Numbered from the stretch's first letter, positions 1 to 13,000 are shown. The stretch: 64,000 bases of DNA from Parachlorella kessleri (GCA_001598975.1 BBXU01000146.1:19613-83612), one strand, 5' to 3'. A program made the numbers and translations. Notes: generated by a model not told the origin, from the letters alone.

Positions 1-81
1 CATCGCCAAGGGGTTTGTGTGATTTAGCAGGGCGTGTGTCACTCCTGCATGTGTTGACCCAGCCTCTGTAGTGCCGTCCAG

Positions 82-1840
82 CAGGTCAAGCGGATAAACG
101 CGCGGATACACCGGCTGGTAGCGGTGCCGGAGCAGTTTGGGGAGGGGCTCTATGTCCTGAGGTACCAGCAGAAACAGCAATACCTAGCGTAAGTGATGCC
201 CAGGCTGCAGTAGCTGCTGTGGCTCACTGTGTATGGTTCTGAGGGCTTTCGTATGGGATGCAGCGGCCCTTCATATGTGTTGTATGTGTTCTGCTGCAAT
301 TCTACACCTGTCCTGCCAGGGTTTACATCCCTTTGCATCGGCGGCTGGCCGTTTCTTGCGGGCATTTCCACGGCACTCAATTTAGAACTCCCCTGTCAGG
401 TTGGGAGGCACGCAGGCCTGCAAAACCGCCTTTCGCACGGTCACGGAAGCCGCCGCCCAGGAATGGCATCCCTTTTGGTGTGTGCGCAGGCATAACGACC
501 ACTGCATGCCCACAGGCAAGGGGCTGCCAGACGCCGCCTGTGCCGAGTTTCTTACGCGGGCGGGCGGGCCGGAGTGTGGCCGCGGAGGAGGTGGCCCCAC
601 CTGTGGTGACCGCGTCCTGACCTTCATCCTTAGCTTGAAGTGAGTCAGCGCAGCTCCTGGTCCAGCAATCCGGGGCATTGCTGCCTCCTCGTGCCACAGC
701 GTTTGCCCCTGTGCACCGGAACAGTGCCATTCTGCTGTATTTTAATGCTTGCTTGGATGACCTGCTGTTTGGCAGCCTCCAGAGCCAGCCACAGGACACG
801 ATGCAGGCGTTACCGAGTTTAATGTATGAGACTGTATGAGACGCTGTGCCTGTCTGTCGCAGGAGTCCTTCGCAAGGAGGTGAAACGGTGTTTCCAGACG
901 CGGCGCTGACGAAGAAGCGGCTAGCAGCGGCAGGCAAGCAGCCGGAAGCCATCACCAGCAGCAGTGGCCATGCCTGGTATTGCCAGGAGTCGGAGGTGCT
1001 GGGAGCCAGCCTGGGCACGGGAGATGCCATCATGTTCTGGTGAGAGCTGGGCCTCAAACCTGCCCTGGTGCGTGGGGCTGCAGTGCATATGTATGCTGCA
1101 AGAGTCGGGACAGTACTGCGCAGGAGCTTCTCGCAGCAGTTTTCTGGAGGACCTTGGGTGCATGGGCATGGTTTGAAGTACACTGTTAGGAGGTAGGCTT
1201 TGCGGGCAGGGTGGCGGGTGCCTGCAGGTTGTGGCACGCGTGGAGTGTGAGATGGTAGCTGAGTGTCGGCATGGAGTGACACAGTGCACGAGGCGCCTGC
1301 TGGCCTGGCTTGCAGAGAAGCCCTCCCTGCCCTTGGCTCTGGATTCCTAGTAAGCGAAGCTGCTGTGTATGTGCCATGCAGGGACTACGTGCCCGGCCGA
1401 GGCAAGGGTGTGGGGTCATACGCGAACGAAACAGCACAGCCGCAGGCGCAGCCCATCTTTGAAGCCCTGCACAGCGGGTGTCCAGTTCTGGAGGTGAGGC
1501 AGCAGAAATCTTTGCCCTGCGTGTGACCAGTTGCATGCTGGAACCCTTCGTGGTGCACTACATCCCTGCTTGTGGTAGCTTGACCACCACACAAGTGGCG
1601 TGCTCGCTCAGCTAGGTCTCCTGCAGGCCTAGCAACCTCCCGCCGTGCTGCTGCCCTACTGTCATGCGCACCCCCTTAAAGTATGAGGCCGCCCTCACCA
1701 GGCGGCCCAGGATACCAAGGTGGGTACGGGTGGTGTTGGTGCAGGGCGAGAAGTGGATCGCGACCAGGTGGATGCGATCCACCGGGATGGACTACCCCTA
1801 CCACCAGGGCCGGCGGCACAGCCAAGTGCATGCACAGTGA
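82..1840 (+). CDS. Prolyl 4-hydroxylase, 3' part (5' end outside window)
   Basis: Five exons are visible: 82-188, 490-639, 863-1039, 1382-1493 and 1745-1840 (stop TGA 1838-1840); all four junctions agree in phase. The protein matches the 2-oxoglutarate/Fe(II) catalytic domain of prolyl 4-hydroxylase alpha-type enzymes, which hydroxylate proline in secretory-pathway proteins such as algal wall glycoproteins. Visible landmarks are INARIHRLV near the start, an HxD iron-ligand motif as H-N-D at the start of the second exon, GGETVFP, GDAIMFW, and LHSGCPVLEGEKW, which carries the distal His and the Lys that binds 2-oxoglutarate. Between HND and GGETVFP lies a Cys- and Gly-rich insert. The N-terminus and any signal sequence lie to the left of the window. 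The short tail after the catalytic core is not recognisable and might be extended by an exon I did not find. Confidence 0.85.
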
Positions 1841-2578
1841 TGTGTTTGCTCGCGGCGTCTCAGGGTGTGACACATGGAGGTGCTCAGGCTGAAGTGGCAT
1901 GCGCTAGCAGATGTTTGGAAGCAGGGACATTGGTCATGCGGGGCCGTCCCTTGCACAAACCCAACCGCTGGAGAGTGTTTCCAAGTGTTTTTGGACTCTC
2001 AATATTGACACCAGTTTTCAACTACCAATCGTGCCGAGTTGCTGAATACGTGTCAAGTTCTAAGATATTGCTTGTCCTATTACTGCATTTAAGATGGAAA
2101 TGTATGTGACAGAAGGGGTGAGACAGCAGTGTGGCGGGTGCCAGCTGCGGCAAAAAGCAGGCAGAATTACTGCATTTGCTCAATGTCGAGGCCGGCCAGT
2201 ATGAATGCCACAAATGCTGGTGTAGAGCTTATCACTTCTTCTGTGCCACGGCCATGCCGTGGGAGTAAGCATTGAAACCTGCCATGCCACCGTGCCTGAC
2301 TTGCTTACAGACTGACACGTGCACACAGCAAAACCACTTGACTGCGATGCCAGAATCAAAAACAATTACACTGGTAGTAAATTTTCTATCTCGGTTTCCA
2401 GAGCAGGCTGCTAGTGCCGCTGGCTGCATGAGTCCTGCGCCGCTGCCAGCCCGGTCGGATACCGGCTGTCAGCAGCATGCTGCCATGGGGCTGATGAGGG
2501 TGCCCCTGCATGGTTGCGTCCCTGACCGACCCTCTCTGCCTAACTAGACCCCAAGGAGGGGTGCACAACGATGCGCGC
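1841..2578. other. Convergent intergenic region (3' ends of P4H and PSAG)
   Basis: This holds the 3' flanks of the converging hydroxylase and PSAG genes. On the - strand a TGTAA motif (plus-strand TTACA, 2366-2370) lies about 210 bases after the PSAG stop and is a plausible algal polyadenylation signal. A short Cys-rich open stretch on the + strand ends at a TAA at 2266-2268. I see no supported gene here. Confidence 0.5.
2366..2370 (-). terminator. TGTAA polyadenylation signal candidate for PSAG
   Basis: TGTAA on the - strand, about 210 bases downstream of the PSAG stop. TGTAA is the usual near-upstream polyadenylation element in chlorophyte nuclear genes; its use here is inferred from position only. 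Confidence 0.4.
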
Positions 2579-4140
2579 TCAGAAGGGTGTGCGGTCGACG
2601 CCAGCAGCGCTGAGGCTGTTGGTGGCCAGCAGGTAGAAGGCAGCAGCATGGCCTGCAGTGGACACACAGCCAAGGCCATGTCCATGGTAGCACCAGTCTA
2701 GGTAAACAGTGCAGTAGCAGAGCCAGTGTAGTAGCAGAGCCAAGGCCTGATCAGGCTACACCGAGCCACTCCAGAATGCAATGCACGCGCCAGATGGGTC
2801 GTGTAGTCATGTAAGTAGCCAAGCTGCCTCAGGAACAGATCTTCACGGTGCTTGCTGGGCCGTCAGCATCCACCCCGGGATCCCAGGATACCAGTCCAGA
2901 TGCATGCCCCAGGTAGCCACAGCATACGCAGTCAGCAAGAAGTATCATCTCCGTACGCAGCACGAGGGTCCTAGGCAACCCCCTCGCTCCCACAGACGGC
3001 GCTAGCCCATCAACTAAAAGTCTTACCCAGTGCGCCCCAGGCAAGGACATCAATGATGGTGAAGCCAGCAGGGTCGTTGGACTGCACAAATGGCCATCAA
3101 GATGCTCGCATCAAGATGCTGTCAGGCCTTGACCAACTCAACACAACATACACCCCTACACTTGCTCGCATACAACACAAACGGATGCAGCTCAAAATGA
3201 GTCCTTGCCGGCTCCATGCAGCAAGGCTGTGGCTGTTACTGTCTGGTCATCCAATTTGTATCCTGCCAAGGCATCCCTATAACCATTTTCCCACCTAGAA
3301 CCAAACATGGCCCTGCAAATTGTCTTCAGGTTGGCTTTGAATACTGGTTTTAAACAGTGCGACTAGATGGAAGGAGGCTACCTGCCCTTGACACCTCCCT
3401 GCCAGCCAGTCTAGGCCTCAACCCCTTCTGGAATCCCCAGCCGGCCCTGCCTTCTTACCTTGGCAGCAAAGCTGACCTCCGCGGACCTCTTGTCGCCAGC
3501 GTCCACGTGGGTCACGCCGTTCTGCAAGTACGCTTAGTCAACATCACAGCGCAGCCCGGGTAGCAAGGAGGTTTTGCATGACGCGACGTGCTGTCACCAC
3601 CGGGTGGCCAGGGCACAGCAGACAAATAACCCCTGGCTGACCCCAGATCTCACACCCTGCTGCTGACCCCCAATAGAGACCTTTAAGCGCCGCGCCGCAG
3701 GTATGCCAGGAAGGCAGGCTGCCAGCACCACCAACCTGCTTGGGCAGGCCAGCCTTGGCAAGGTATGCGCGGTGCACAGGCAGCAGGCTCCTGCAGGCAA
3801 CAGACACAACTGTTGCAACCAGGCCGGCACCCTGGTCCTCGTCAGCTGATCTCCAGAGCACTCCCACCCCCTACCTGCCCAAAATCAGGGCGCCAATGGT
3901 GGAACCTGCGGCACCACAAGCAAGGGTTGGTAAGGTGATGAAATAAAAACAAAGCGTCAAGACTTGGAATGTCCAGGCTTTTAGCCGACAGGAGAACGCA
4001 CCGCCCACAATCAGGTTAACGTCGCTGATGGCCTTTGTGACGGTCCTGGTGCGAGCAACAGCCCTAACGCCGGTCTGCTTCTGCACCTTGGCAACCAGGC
4101 CGTTGCGCTGAGACAGGGAGGACATCATTGCCACGGCCAT
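2579..4140 (-). CDS. PSAG: Photosystem I reaction centre subunit V, PsaG, chloroplast precursor
   Basis: Six exons: 4002-4140, 3875-3905, 3736-3790, 3459-3521, 3027-3081 and 2579-2652. All phases agree and give 138 residues. PsaG is a two-helix thylakoid membrane subunit at the edge of photosystem I that helps bind light-harvesting antenna. The first ~40 residues (MAVAMMSSLSQRNGLVAKVQ, then Arg/Thr-rich) look like a chloroplast transit peptide. The mature part shows DVNLIVGGSTIGALILGR (first helix), VHRAYLAKAGLPKQNGVTH and DAGDKRSAEVSFAAKSNDPA (stromal loop), and FTIIDVLAWGALGHAAAFYL (second helix), which is the family's hallmark ending. The related subunit PsaK was considered, but the AGLPKQNGVTHVDAGD loop is specific to PsaG. 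Exon 2 is only 31 nucleotides long. Confidence 0.95.
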
Positions 4141-4648
4141 GGTGCAGAGCTGGGAGACAAGACACGCGTGAGGATGCAGTCAGCGGCACTGGCGAAATGC
4201 AGGTAGTGGAAGCTCAACTCGATGACACAAATCTGGTGTTATCGGGAGGTAGGGCGCTGCCGCCCTTGGTGGAAGCCTGGGTGCGAAGCTAGGCTGGCAT
4301 GTGTCTTGGCCGTCCTTCTTTCATGAATCGGCCCTTTTACTTATTCTAAATGGTCGCTCAGCTGCTAGCGCGCTTCACAACAGTACCGGTACACTGTCAC
4401 CCAACCGGAAACGCTTCCCTCCAGGGGCTAACAACATGAGCCCCCTGTTCCTTGTATCCAAGCTAAGCTGAGAGTCGCTTAAGAGCAGCAAGGCAGGAGA
4501 GGTTGAGCAACACACAGAAGGAGTCGAGCTGAAAACTGTCACTGAAAAGTCGGCAGAGGTTAATATCAGACAGCCGGCCCAACTGCGTGGCAGAAACGCA
4601 GCTGGAATAGGGGTTAAGTTTGCAGACGGAGCTCCACTGACAGCCCGC
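4141..4648. other. Intergenic: PSAG promoter and 3' flank of the next gene
   Basis: About 500 bases between the PSAG start and the stop of the upstream FUSC-like gene, both on the - strand. It should contain the PSAG promoter and 5' UTR and the other gene's 3' UTR. I see no clear TATA box or other gene. Confidence 0.4.
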
Positions 4649-7600
4649 CTAAATAGGGCTGGAGCCTGGGTATTCTCCAGCGCCTTGCGGCTCCATGCCG
4701 CTGAGCCATTCAGGCGGGGCCCCGCCGTTACTGGTTCGGCGTGGGCTGCCCAGCCCTGTGGAAGCCGTCCCCAGCGCCATGCCCAGCACCCCGCTGGCTA
4801 CCAGCATCAGCGTGTCGTCCACTGCCCAGCGACTGGGGTCGCCCAGGCGGCTGCTGACCTGGGCCAGGTCGTCCTCGCTGCTGGCACAGAAGGTCTGCAC
4901 CAGCGTGATGCACAGCAGCCGCGCCTGCACAGGGACCACAGGCACCCCCGTCGCAGGCTGGGGCGCTCAGCAGCCATGCACACCCAGGCTTCTCCTCGGC
5001 CAACCCGATGTACTGTGAGGGCAGCCCTGCTGCCCAGTGAAAGAGTAGCGGAAGGCGAGTCCAAGCGCAAGCTGTGCCAGGCAAGCAGTACCCGAGAACA
5101 ACAAGAGGAAGCGTCAAGTGGGCGGGGCCCGCCCTCCGGTGAGCGGCTCACCACGTATGCTGCGTTGAAGGTCATGGCCAGGAAGGCCAGCCCCTGCACC
5201 ATGTCCGCAGCGGACGCCGGGCCGGCATCACCCTGGCCGGCCTCCAGCACGACGGCCAGGAACAGCCGCACCGCGTGCTGCTCTAGGTTGGCAACCAGCT
5301 CCACAGCACTGCGGCATGCAACATGGTGGCAGGAACCAGCGGCGGTGGTCCTGGCTGTGCAGAAACCCACCGGAGGTGGCCGGGGGCGCAGGAAAGGGAG
5401 AAGCAGGGGCTCTGGCTTGTCTAGTGACCGCTGGGAGCGGCACTTTTGGCATTGGACATGTGCTGGACATGTCGCAGTACCTTTAGATACTGCCCCTTCT
5501 GTTCACCTGCTGGGCAGCATTGTCAGGGCCCTGCGCCAGAAGTTAAACCTGCACCGGCGCAACCTCCACACTGGCACAGTATCAAGCTGACTACCCCTCA
5601 CCGCACTGAACCGCGCATGCCCACCCACCTGGCCACGGCGACCTGTCCCCGCACCAGGCCCGCAAAGGACCGCAGGCACTCCTGCAGCTGCCGGATGAGT
5701 CGCTCGACGCGCGCAGCGTGGGGCGCCAGCGCAGGCACCTCGCGCGTGTCGTGCGAGTCCATGGTGATGGCAAACGCCGCTAGTACGTTCAGCAGGTGCC
5801 GGCACAGCCGCTGCGCACGGTAGCCCGGCTCAAAGGGGAACCTGCGCGGTGGGGGAAACATTGGTGGTATTTCAGCCTCAGTTGGAATTCCAAGGGACGG
5901 AATGATACTCAATGTTGACAACAGTCATCAATATATGGCAAGACTCAGGCTCATTCTGCATCCAGCCTTGTCAGTCCAGTCCAGCCCAGCTCTACTCCCT
6001 GTTTGCACCTGCCACCCATGCTAATACCTGGCACCACTCCTGTCAGTACAGCCCTGCCCCACCTCACGCCTCTTCGCACTGCCCGCCACCATCCACCAAG
6101 CATGACGTGTGCAGGCCATGCCCCACCAGCCAATGAGCACTGATGCCTGGGGAGCACCCTGCACCTACCTGTGCGGCCGGTGGAAAGGGTAGTACTCGTA
6201 GTGGAGGGCCGGCTCAAGCTGTAAGAGGGACACAATGTCGGCACCAACCTGCAAAAGGGCGGCGGGCAAAGGACGGCTTGTGCTGCCACAAGACTCTGGA
6301 AAGGCATCAGGTGCTACTAAACGGCTCCCAACTCCGTTGAAAGACTTGGTCCCACGGCATGCTGTCCAAGATTCAGCACAAACCGACTCTGGCGCTCAAG
6401 CAAGCCCTTAAGAGCGTAAGTGCCCCAGCCCTTTGGTTTGTCAGTTCATACCCACAGCTCTTCTCCCACAAAACACAGGAAGGTAGACATTGCCAACTCA
6501 TGCAAGAGCTCATGATGCTTCAACATGACTGTCATACATTGGGCAACATGTGGAGATCTGGCAGAGAATGCCTTACACCCAGCCCTGCCAACCAACGCCA
6601 TTCTGCATCGGTTTGTAACCAATCTGCCATCACAGCCACTAGCTTTGACAACCGCCAACTACCACCCACTCACCGCCATGCCCGGCTCAAGTATCCTCAT
6701 GTAGATAGTCCCAAACACCTTCTGCGTCTCAGCAGGCCCCAGCGGTGCATACACAGACAGGCCGCCCACGGTGCTCGCATCCCTCGAGGCTGAGCTCAAC
6801 GTCCGCTGCAGCTCACTGGTCACACCCGCCGGCAGTCGCTCCAAGGCAGGCTCGCGACCTAGCAAGGCCAGCAAGCCATGCCGGCGGCTGCCTTCCCTGC
6901 TGCCGGGCGCGCTGGAGCCAGCTGCCACACCGTTAGCCGCTGGCGGCTGCAAGCCCGTGGCGGAGTCAGCCTCGCCTCCTGCTGCTGCTGCTACTGCTGC
7001 TGTAGCTGTTGGCAGGCTGCCAAGGCCATGCCGGCTGCCTTCCTCACTTGAGCAGCTGCTAGCACCCTTGCTGTCCGCACTCGCTGCATGTGCAAGTCCC
7101 ATGGCTGTGGGGCTTGCAAGCGGCCTGCCTCCGCTATCGCGACTAGCGCTGCCAAGCACAGGCAAGTCTCCGCCGCTGAGTGCAGTGACATCGATTGCCA
7201 GGTGGTTGCTGCCGCCACCAAAGTCAAGGCTACCATTGCTATTGGGGCTGTGGGGTGAAGCGTCCCATGCATCGCCTGGCAAGCGCAGCCCCCCACTTCC
7301 CAAAGCTACGACAGGAGAAGCGGCCACCTCCTCCCCCTCCTCGTCCACAACAGGGTACACATTCCAGACACTGCTCTCTCGGCGGGGCAGCTGACTACTT
7401 AGCTCCCCGGCAGCTGGCGGGCCCGGTGGTGCCTGCTGTGCCTGCTGGATCGGAAGCATTTCTACATCTCCTGCAGCCCCACGAGCTGCCGGCTGCGGCG
7501 GCTGGCCTGCATGCCCGTTAGCACCATCCACAATGGAAGCCAGGCGCATCTGCTCCTGCTCCTGCTGCTGCCATTGCTGCTGCTCCTCATCACGTGCGGT

Positions 7601-7666
7601 ATCTACCAGCGCAATCGGGGCCTTGGCTTTGCGAGGGTAGTTCAGCGCTGCCCCATCTGGCTCCTC

Positions 7667-7703
<37 letters not shown>

Positions 7704-9662
7704 GGTTGGTCCTGTTGCTGGGGCTGCCTGTGCCGCGGGAGCACGCTGCGGAAGGTCACATCCGTCAGGGAGGCCATGTGGTCCAGGGTCCCAGCCATCG
7801 TCTCCTGGAAGATATCCCTGCAGCACCGGTGTGGCCGACAAGCATGAAATCAATTGCAATACCCTGAGAACTACAGGGCCGCGCATGACTATTCTGTAAC
7901 AAGCCATGCACTGGTGCAGGTCCCTCGAGACGCTGGGATACCAGACCGGTAGGAGCTTCTGCTTCTGGCGGTTGCTCTTTTGAGCCTGAAAAGCCTCTTG
8001 TGAGTCTGTCTCCCAGCCAGCAGCCTCACCTGGCAGTTACAGGGAACACCAGCGTAGCCACTATCACTTCTACCGCCACGCCAATGGCGGTGGTGGCCAT
8101 GCGCCACAGCGCCATGATGGGCATAGGGCTGTTGGTGGAGTAGCCGGGGAGCGCAACCACGCACAGCATGATGACGCCGATGATGAAAGCATCTGCAGCA
8201 GAGCGCGATATGGCACAGTCCCAACCAGTGGTGGGCATCCCCACCCATCATGCGACCCCAGCGTGCAGCGTGGGATCGTGGTGGGCCTCAGGCAGCAGCC
8301 GCCAACGGGACACTGAAGGTTGTCACAGCTGCCGGCAGGCCTGTCGCGCACAGCGTGTGGCATACCATAATGCAGACCTCCAACAGGTGATCAGCAGGCG
8401 TCATGAGCACATGGCACAGGGCATGGTGCTCACAGGAGTACTTGGCGTAGCGCACGGCGCCGGCGGCGCCAAAGCCCGCTAGGAGGCCCAGCACCAGGGT
8501 CATGATGATGAACTGCAAAACGAACCAGGAGCAGCAGTCCTTGTCGAGCTGCACACATTCGTGCTGCTACAGGTGCTACAATAGTACGATTTAAGAACCG
8601 AGGGAGTGGAGGAGTGCACTTTTTCTGGAGTTCTGCTGTTTTGCTTTCTGCAACCCAGCCAACCCTCGAGCCGCCTGTCCCAGCACAGCTTCTCCAGGCG
8701 GGCGGGCAGGCAGGCAGGCAGGCAGTGCCACACCTTCTGGGGGTGGTTGTCGTACGTGAGCCCGTTGCAGAGCACGACAAAATAGGTGGTTCCCAGTGCG
8801 GCAGCGCCCCCAACGCCCGTGCCCACAAAGCGCAGCATGGCCTTGAATATGACGGCACCTGCACACCGTACAGGGCAGTCACCAGAGGAGGCGCCCTTGT
8901 AAGCCGATCTGAGCACGAGGCTGAACAGCAGTTCCACCGGGCCCAAGTAGGCAACATCACCCTGCATGAGTACTTGCTGCAGAAATCCGGGAACAGCTCA
9001 CCTGTTGACGGCTCGAGGATGGCTACAACGACAAAGAGTGCCTGCAGCACAGGACATGCTGTCCCATAACTACCGCACTGTCACGGGTTTGGCTTGTCAT
9101 GCTTCTAATGCACTAGGCACCGCACTCCCTTGAGGTGTGTGGGTGCGTGGATGGGCTGTCAGACAGCGCCCCAGCCAGCTCGCTCCACGGCAGCTGTGTC
9201 ATGTCACCTACCCAGTATAGGCGGCCTCCCACGGCCTGGTCCACATCCGTCACCATAACCATAATCATGATCGTGCTGAAAGCCACGAGCATCTGCACAG
9301 CACGCGTGCGACGGCAGGACTTTGACCCAGGACCTGGCACTAGCAGTGGCCAAGCACGGGCGCTTGTTATTTTCGCTAAGCGCGGCTGGGATGGTGTCTG
9401 CCCCCATGTGGCTGGCATAGCACCATAACATACCCCTGCAGCAGCAGAGGCAGCCCGCAAGCAACTCTGAGAAACCACAGACACGCACCTGGATTCCCAG
9501 CTTGAGCTGGTGTGTGGAGAAGCCTGTGAGTGCCCAAGCCCTGCTGGCCACCCTCAACAGCCGCCAGCCCTGCGTAGACTCCCTGGCAGGGAGAACCTTC
9601 AGGAGGCTGGGCTGTGTGAGCAGCGCCAGAGCGGCCGCTGAGGGAGAGCGCTTGGGGGGCAT
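4649..9662 (-). CDS. FUSC/ALMT-like multi-pass membrane protein, paralogue A
   Basis: Eleven exons (9489-9662, 9212-9292, 9002-9041, 8734-8858, 8434-8512, 8030-8192, 6674-7817, 6169-6248, 5629-5841, 5152-5308, 4649-4924) join in phase to 843 residues. About six hydrophobic segments occupy residues 58-222, including STIMIMVMVTDVD, ALFVVVAILEPSTG, FKAMLRFVGTGVGGAAALG and SYAFIIGVIMLCVVALPGY. That arrangement, with the GTGxGG helix, resembles the aromatic-acid exporter (FUSC) and aluminium-activated malate transporter families. A long soluble C-terminal half follows; exon 7 alone adds ~380 Gln/Ala/Ser-rich residues with an 11-residue poly-Gln run near 7669-7701. The start is the first in-frame ATG after an in-frame stop; a further 5' exon is possible. 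Substrate and membrane are unknown; anion or organic-acid export is only a family-based guess. Confidence 0.75.
5937..6028 (+). repeat. Dispersed short repeat, copy 1 (intronic)
   Basis: Begins GGCAAGACTC and ends in CACCTGCCACCCATGCTAAT. It matches 36771-36859 over almost its whole length. It lies in the intron of paralogue A between exons 6169-6248 and 5629-5841. A degenerate second unit follows at 6039-6090. Confidence 0.7.
6039..6090 (+). repeat. Degenerate tandem unit of the dispersed repeat
   Basis: Starts CCTGTCAGTACAG and ends CTTCGCACTGCCCGCCACC, a diverged version of the same core directly after copy 1. Confidence 0.45.
8703..8724. repeat. GGCA microsatellite
   Basis: Tandem GGCA/CAGG units at the intron side of the splice site after exon 8734-8858 of paralogue A. 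Confidence 0.7.
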
Positions 9663-10009
9663 GGCAATGCCGCTGTTGAGCAGCGAGGAGCGCAGGAGGT
9701 CCAGGGAGCTTGTGCGCTGGGGAGGCAGCTGCACCGAGTGCCCAGTGGCAGATGCAAAGAAGGCAGCGTGAGGGAGGGAGGGCCTGCTCGGTGCATGTCA
9801 TAGATGGAACGTGCAGGCAGAATCCCACTAGCAGACAAACACATGCCCCTGGGCGCGGCCCAGTCGCTGGCTAGCAGGGGTATGTGAGGAAAGTCAGCAC
9901 TGCACAGAAGGCGACTAGGAAGCATTGCAGGACAGACGGCAACTGCCTGAGAGTGAGTCAGGTGGCCGTTGATGCAAGAACACGTGCACGGTTGTGCAGG
10001 TGGGCCCAC

Positions 10010-13000
10010 CTGCGTCAAAGCATGGAAGTCCCAGCCCCGGCTAGCGCGGAAGTGGGACACCACCACTGCCACGGAGCCTGGCTGGTCCCTGCCGAGAGCT
10101 CCTGGCAGCACCACAAACATGCGACGGAGCTGCCAGCAAGCACACAGGGGAGGTGTCAGCACGGGAGCAAACATAAAAAACAACAAGCACAGACAAAGAG
10201 CAAACAACCGAGTAGCGCTGTTGCCCCACAGCAGCATCCTGTCTGACCTGGCCACATACTGGGCGAGAAGATGAGGTGCGCACCGGAAATCTGGGCAAAA
10301 CTCATGACAGCAGTAAAAGAAGGTTGCAATACGCTCCGAGCTCATACCTGTCCGCAAGCAGCTGACCTCCTCAGAAACGCAACTGCCACAACAACCACCG
10401 CCATGCCCTTTCCATCACCTCCACCGCTGCTGACGGCGGCCCAGCACACCTTGCACTCACCCGCGTGCAGACGGTAAACAGCAGGCTAAGGACCATGTGC
10501 AGCGCCAGCGCGTTCTGTGTAAGATTCTCGCTCCTCAAAGCCTCTTGGACAGTCGCTGACAGCACCGCAAACTGGCCCTCCATCTCCCAAAGCTTCTCCA
10601 CAGCCTGGTTGATGGGCGCATTGTCCTCTAACACAGCGGCCACCGCGTCGGCACAGCTGCGGAAGGAGGTCCCCAGGCCAAGCAGTTGCGGGCGGTACCG
10701 CCTGCAAGGGCCACCGTATACATAATACCAGTCGCTTGTCTACCAGTATTATACGCTGTCCCACAGCGACCTCTCAAAGATGCTGCGACAGGTGGAGGAG
10801 GACCAACTAAAGGGCACGCCATCCATAGTCCGCTACTTGGGGTCGCAAAACCGCCTATAAAAAGCCAGGTACGAAGTACAGGTGGAGTAGCTGGCGCTGA
10901 CCCAGTGGGTTAATTGCTAGCAACTACCAGATGCAACAGCACTTGGGCAAGTCGCATGGAATTGGCTTTGACACGGGGGCATTGGAGTTTGGTCCCTATA
11001 GCAGCGCTGCGGGTGCTGCCGCCAGCAAAGGTTATTCTCCCAACAGTGGGTTTCAAGTATCAGCCTACCTGCACAGCTTGCAGTGCATCTTGCCTGACTG
11101 CACTGGGTAGACGAGCATCATGGCGGTGGACATCATGCTGCGGCACAGCACGCTGAGCTGGCGGAAGGGCCCATGCTGGAACAGGCGCTGGCGGCGGTAC
11201 ACGTCCAGCTCCAGCTTGGCGGGACCCAGGTGGCGGTACGCAACCTGCGCGGCAGGCAGCAGAGGCGTAGTTGACTGGCTAGCAGGAGCAGACGTTGTGT
11301 CTGGAGAGGACTGGGGGCTCCAATCCTGGCCCTGCAGGGCGATAGGAAAGCATGCAGGGTATGGTAAGCAACACCACACAGCAGCCTCTACCTCCAGCAG
11401 ACACGCCGCCCTAGTAACATCTCCTTAGCACAAGGGCAAACTCCCCGAGGCTCCTCTCCTTGGTGCAGGTAAGCGTAAAGAAAGGTTGCAGAGCCCCCAG
11501 GGCACATCGCAAGAACTTCCCACATGGACCAGGTCCTGACCTGTATCGCTGGAGCAGCCTCCGTGGCGGCGTCATACAGCGGCTGCAGGAGGTCGAATAG
11601 CCCCGAGTCGATGCCTATCCGCTTGCCAGTCTCCCCGTTGGCAGCCACAAGGATCCCCGCCTCGTCGGTATCCCCAGTCATGACTTCCAGCACTCCTGCC
11701 AGCAGCCGGCCCTCGGCCCGCAAAGCCTTCGCCAGGCCAGACCGGACCTTATAGCCTGCCAAAAGACAATGCACGTTCAAAGAAGGAGCAGGGAGGCAAC
11801 CCTGGTACTCGACCGTTGGCTGTAGGGCCGGGAACATGCGAGCTAACGACACTATGACACCTACCCTGCCTCGTCTTACTGTTAGATGCACCCAGGGTTT
11901 GATCTCTGGCTGCTGGAGAGCACCGCATCACAAGCACAACACAGATAAGCTGTTGCCCTTTTCACCCCACATGCATGCCTTACCTGCTGGCACCGGTAGC
12001 ACCAACGAAGTGCAGAGCAGGGCAAAGCAGCCGCCAATGGCGGCGAATGCCCACCAGTACAGCGTGAACCTGAACAAGCAAGCACGCACATGCTTAAGCC
12101 ATCAACTCTTTGACGTTGGAGAGGAGACTGGCATAAGTCGCTCAGTGTAAGCAGCACCACACCGCAGTAGAGCAGACACGCTGGAGAGACAGGCATTGGG
12201 GCCCGCTTAGAAAGCTCTGCGCTGGCCGGGAGGGCCAGCAGCACTCAGCTTACTTGTAGTGGTTTTTCGTGGCGTGGTAGGAGGCACTTGCATCAATGGC
12301 CAGGGTAATGGAGGCCATCACATAGAACAGGTTCCACTGCCGATATTTGAAGCGCAGGAGTGTGAGCACAAAGATGGCCGTTGCGGAGACCGCAAGGTTC
12401 ATAGCAGCCTGAGGCAGCGGGGGGACCAACCAAAATCACTGCGCGGCGCTAACAGCGCTGCTGGGAGAACTGGGATTCATCATCAGCACGGCAAAGAGGT
12501 TCCTGCACATGGATAGACAACGCAACACAGAAAGTCCAGCATGGTCAGGTACTACTTTGCTATTCAGACCACACCACACTATTAAAGAATCCCAGCAAAT
12601 CCCACCTTGGACACAGAGTTGTCACTACTGCCGCCGTTGGCCGCCAGTGACAGATAGATGCAGGCCAGGCCCAGGCCGCCCCCAAGGAGGGAGCCGGCGA
12701 TTGTTTCTGCGGCTAGCTGCAGCGGCGCCAGCCCGGTGCCCAGGTTGACCAGGATAATGAGCGAGAAGAGCATGAGGATGAGGCAGGGGTTGCCAAGGAC
12801 GGGGTCCAGAGACAAGGCGTTCCAAACATGCGGCGTGCTGAAGGTGGCGAGAATCACCATGGTGCCCACTCCAAGCTGCAGCCACCAAGACTTGCTCTTG
12901 TTCTCCCTGTTGTAACCCTACCTTGCTATACAGAATGCATTCTTGCTTATAGCTCGTTATGAGTTCTCCAGTTTACCTGGGCTCCCACCCGGAAGTAAGT

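Noticed and set aside
189..489. Suspected missing exon carrying the HxD motif of the hydroxylase
   Set aside because: The second exon can start at 490, which supplies H-N-D and restores phase, so no extra exon is needed.
377..1282. 301-residue open frame on the - strand
   Set aside because: It is a shadow of the prolyl 4-hydroxylase exons on the + strand and has no recognisable motif.
7669..7701. CTG/CAG tract as a separate microsatellite locus
   Set aside because: It lies in a coding exon in frame and is best described as the poly-Gln run of paralogue A.
9599..10357. 252-residue open frame on the - strand running from paralogue B into paralogue A
   Set aside because: Its start covers a real exon of B (LRRMFVVLPGALG), but its end overlaps the first exon of A in another frame, so the full frame cannot be one protein.
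12450..12500. Possible small exon of paralogue B (NLFAVLMMNP)
   Set aside because: Its phase does not fit either neighbour, while exons 12606-12875 and 12254-12408 join directly in phase and align with paralogue A.
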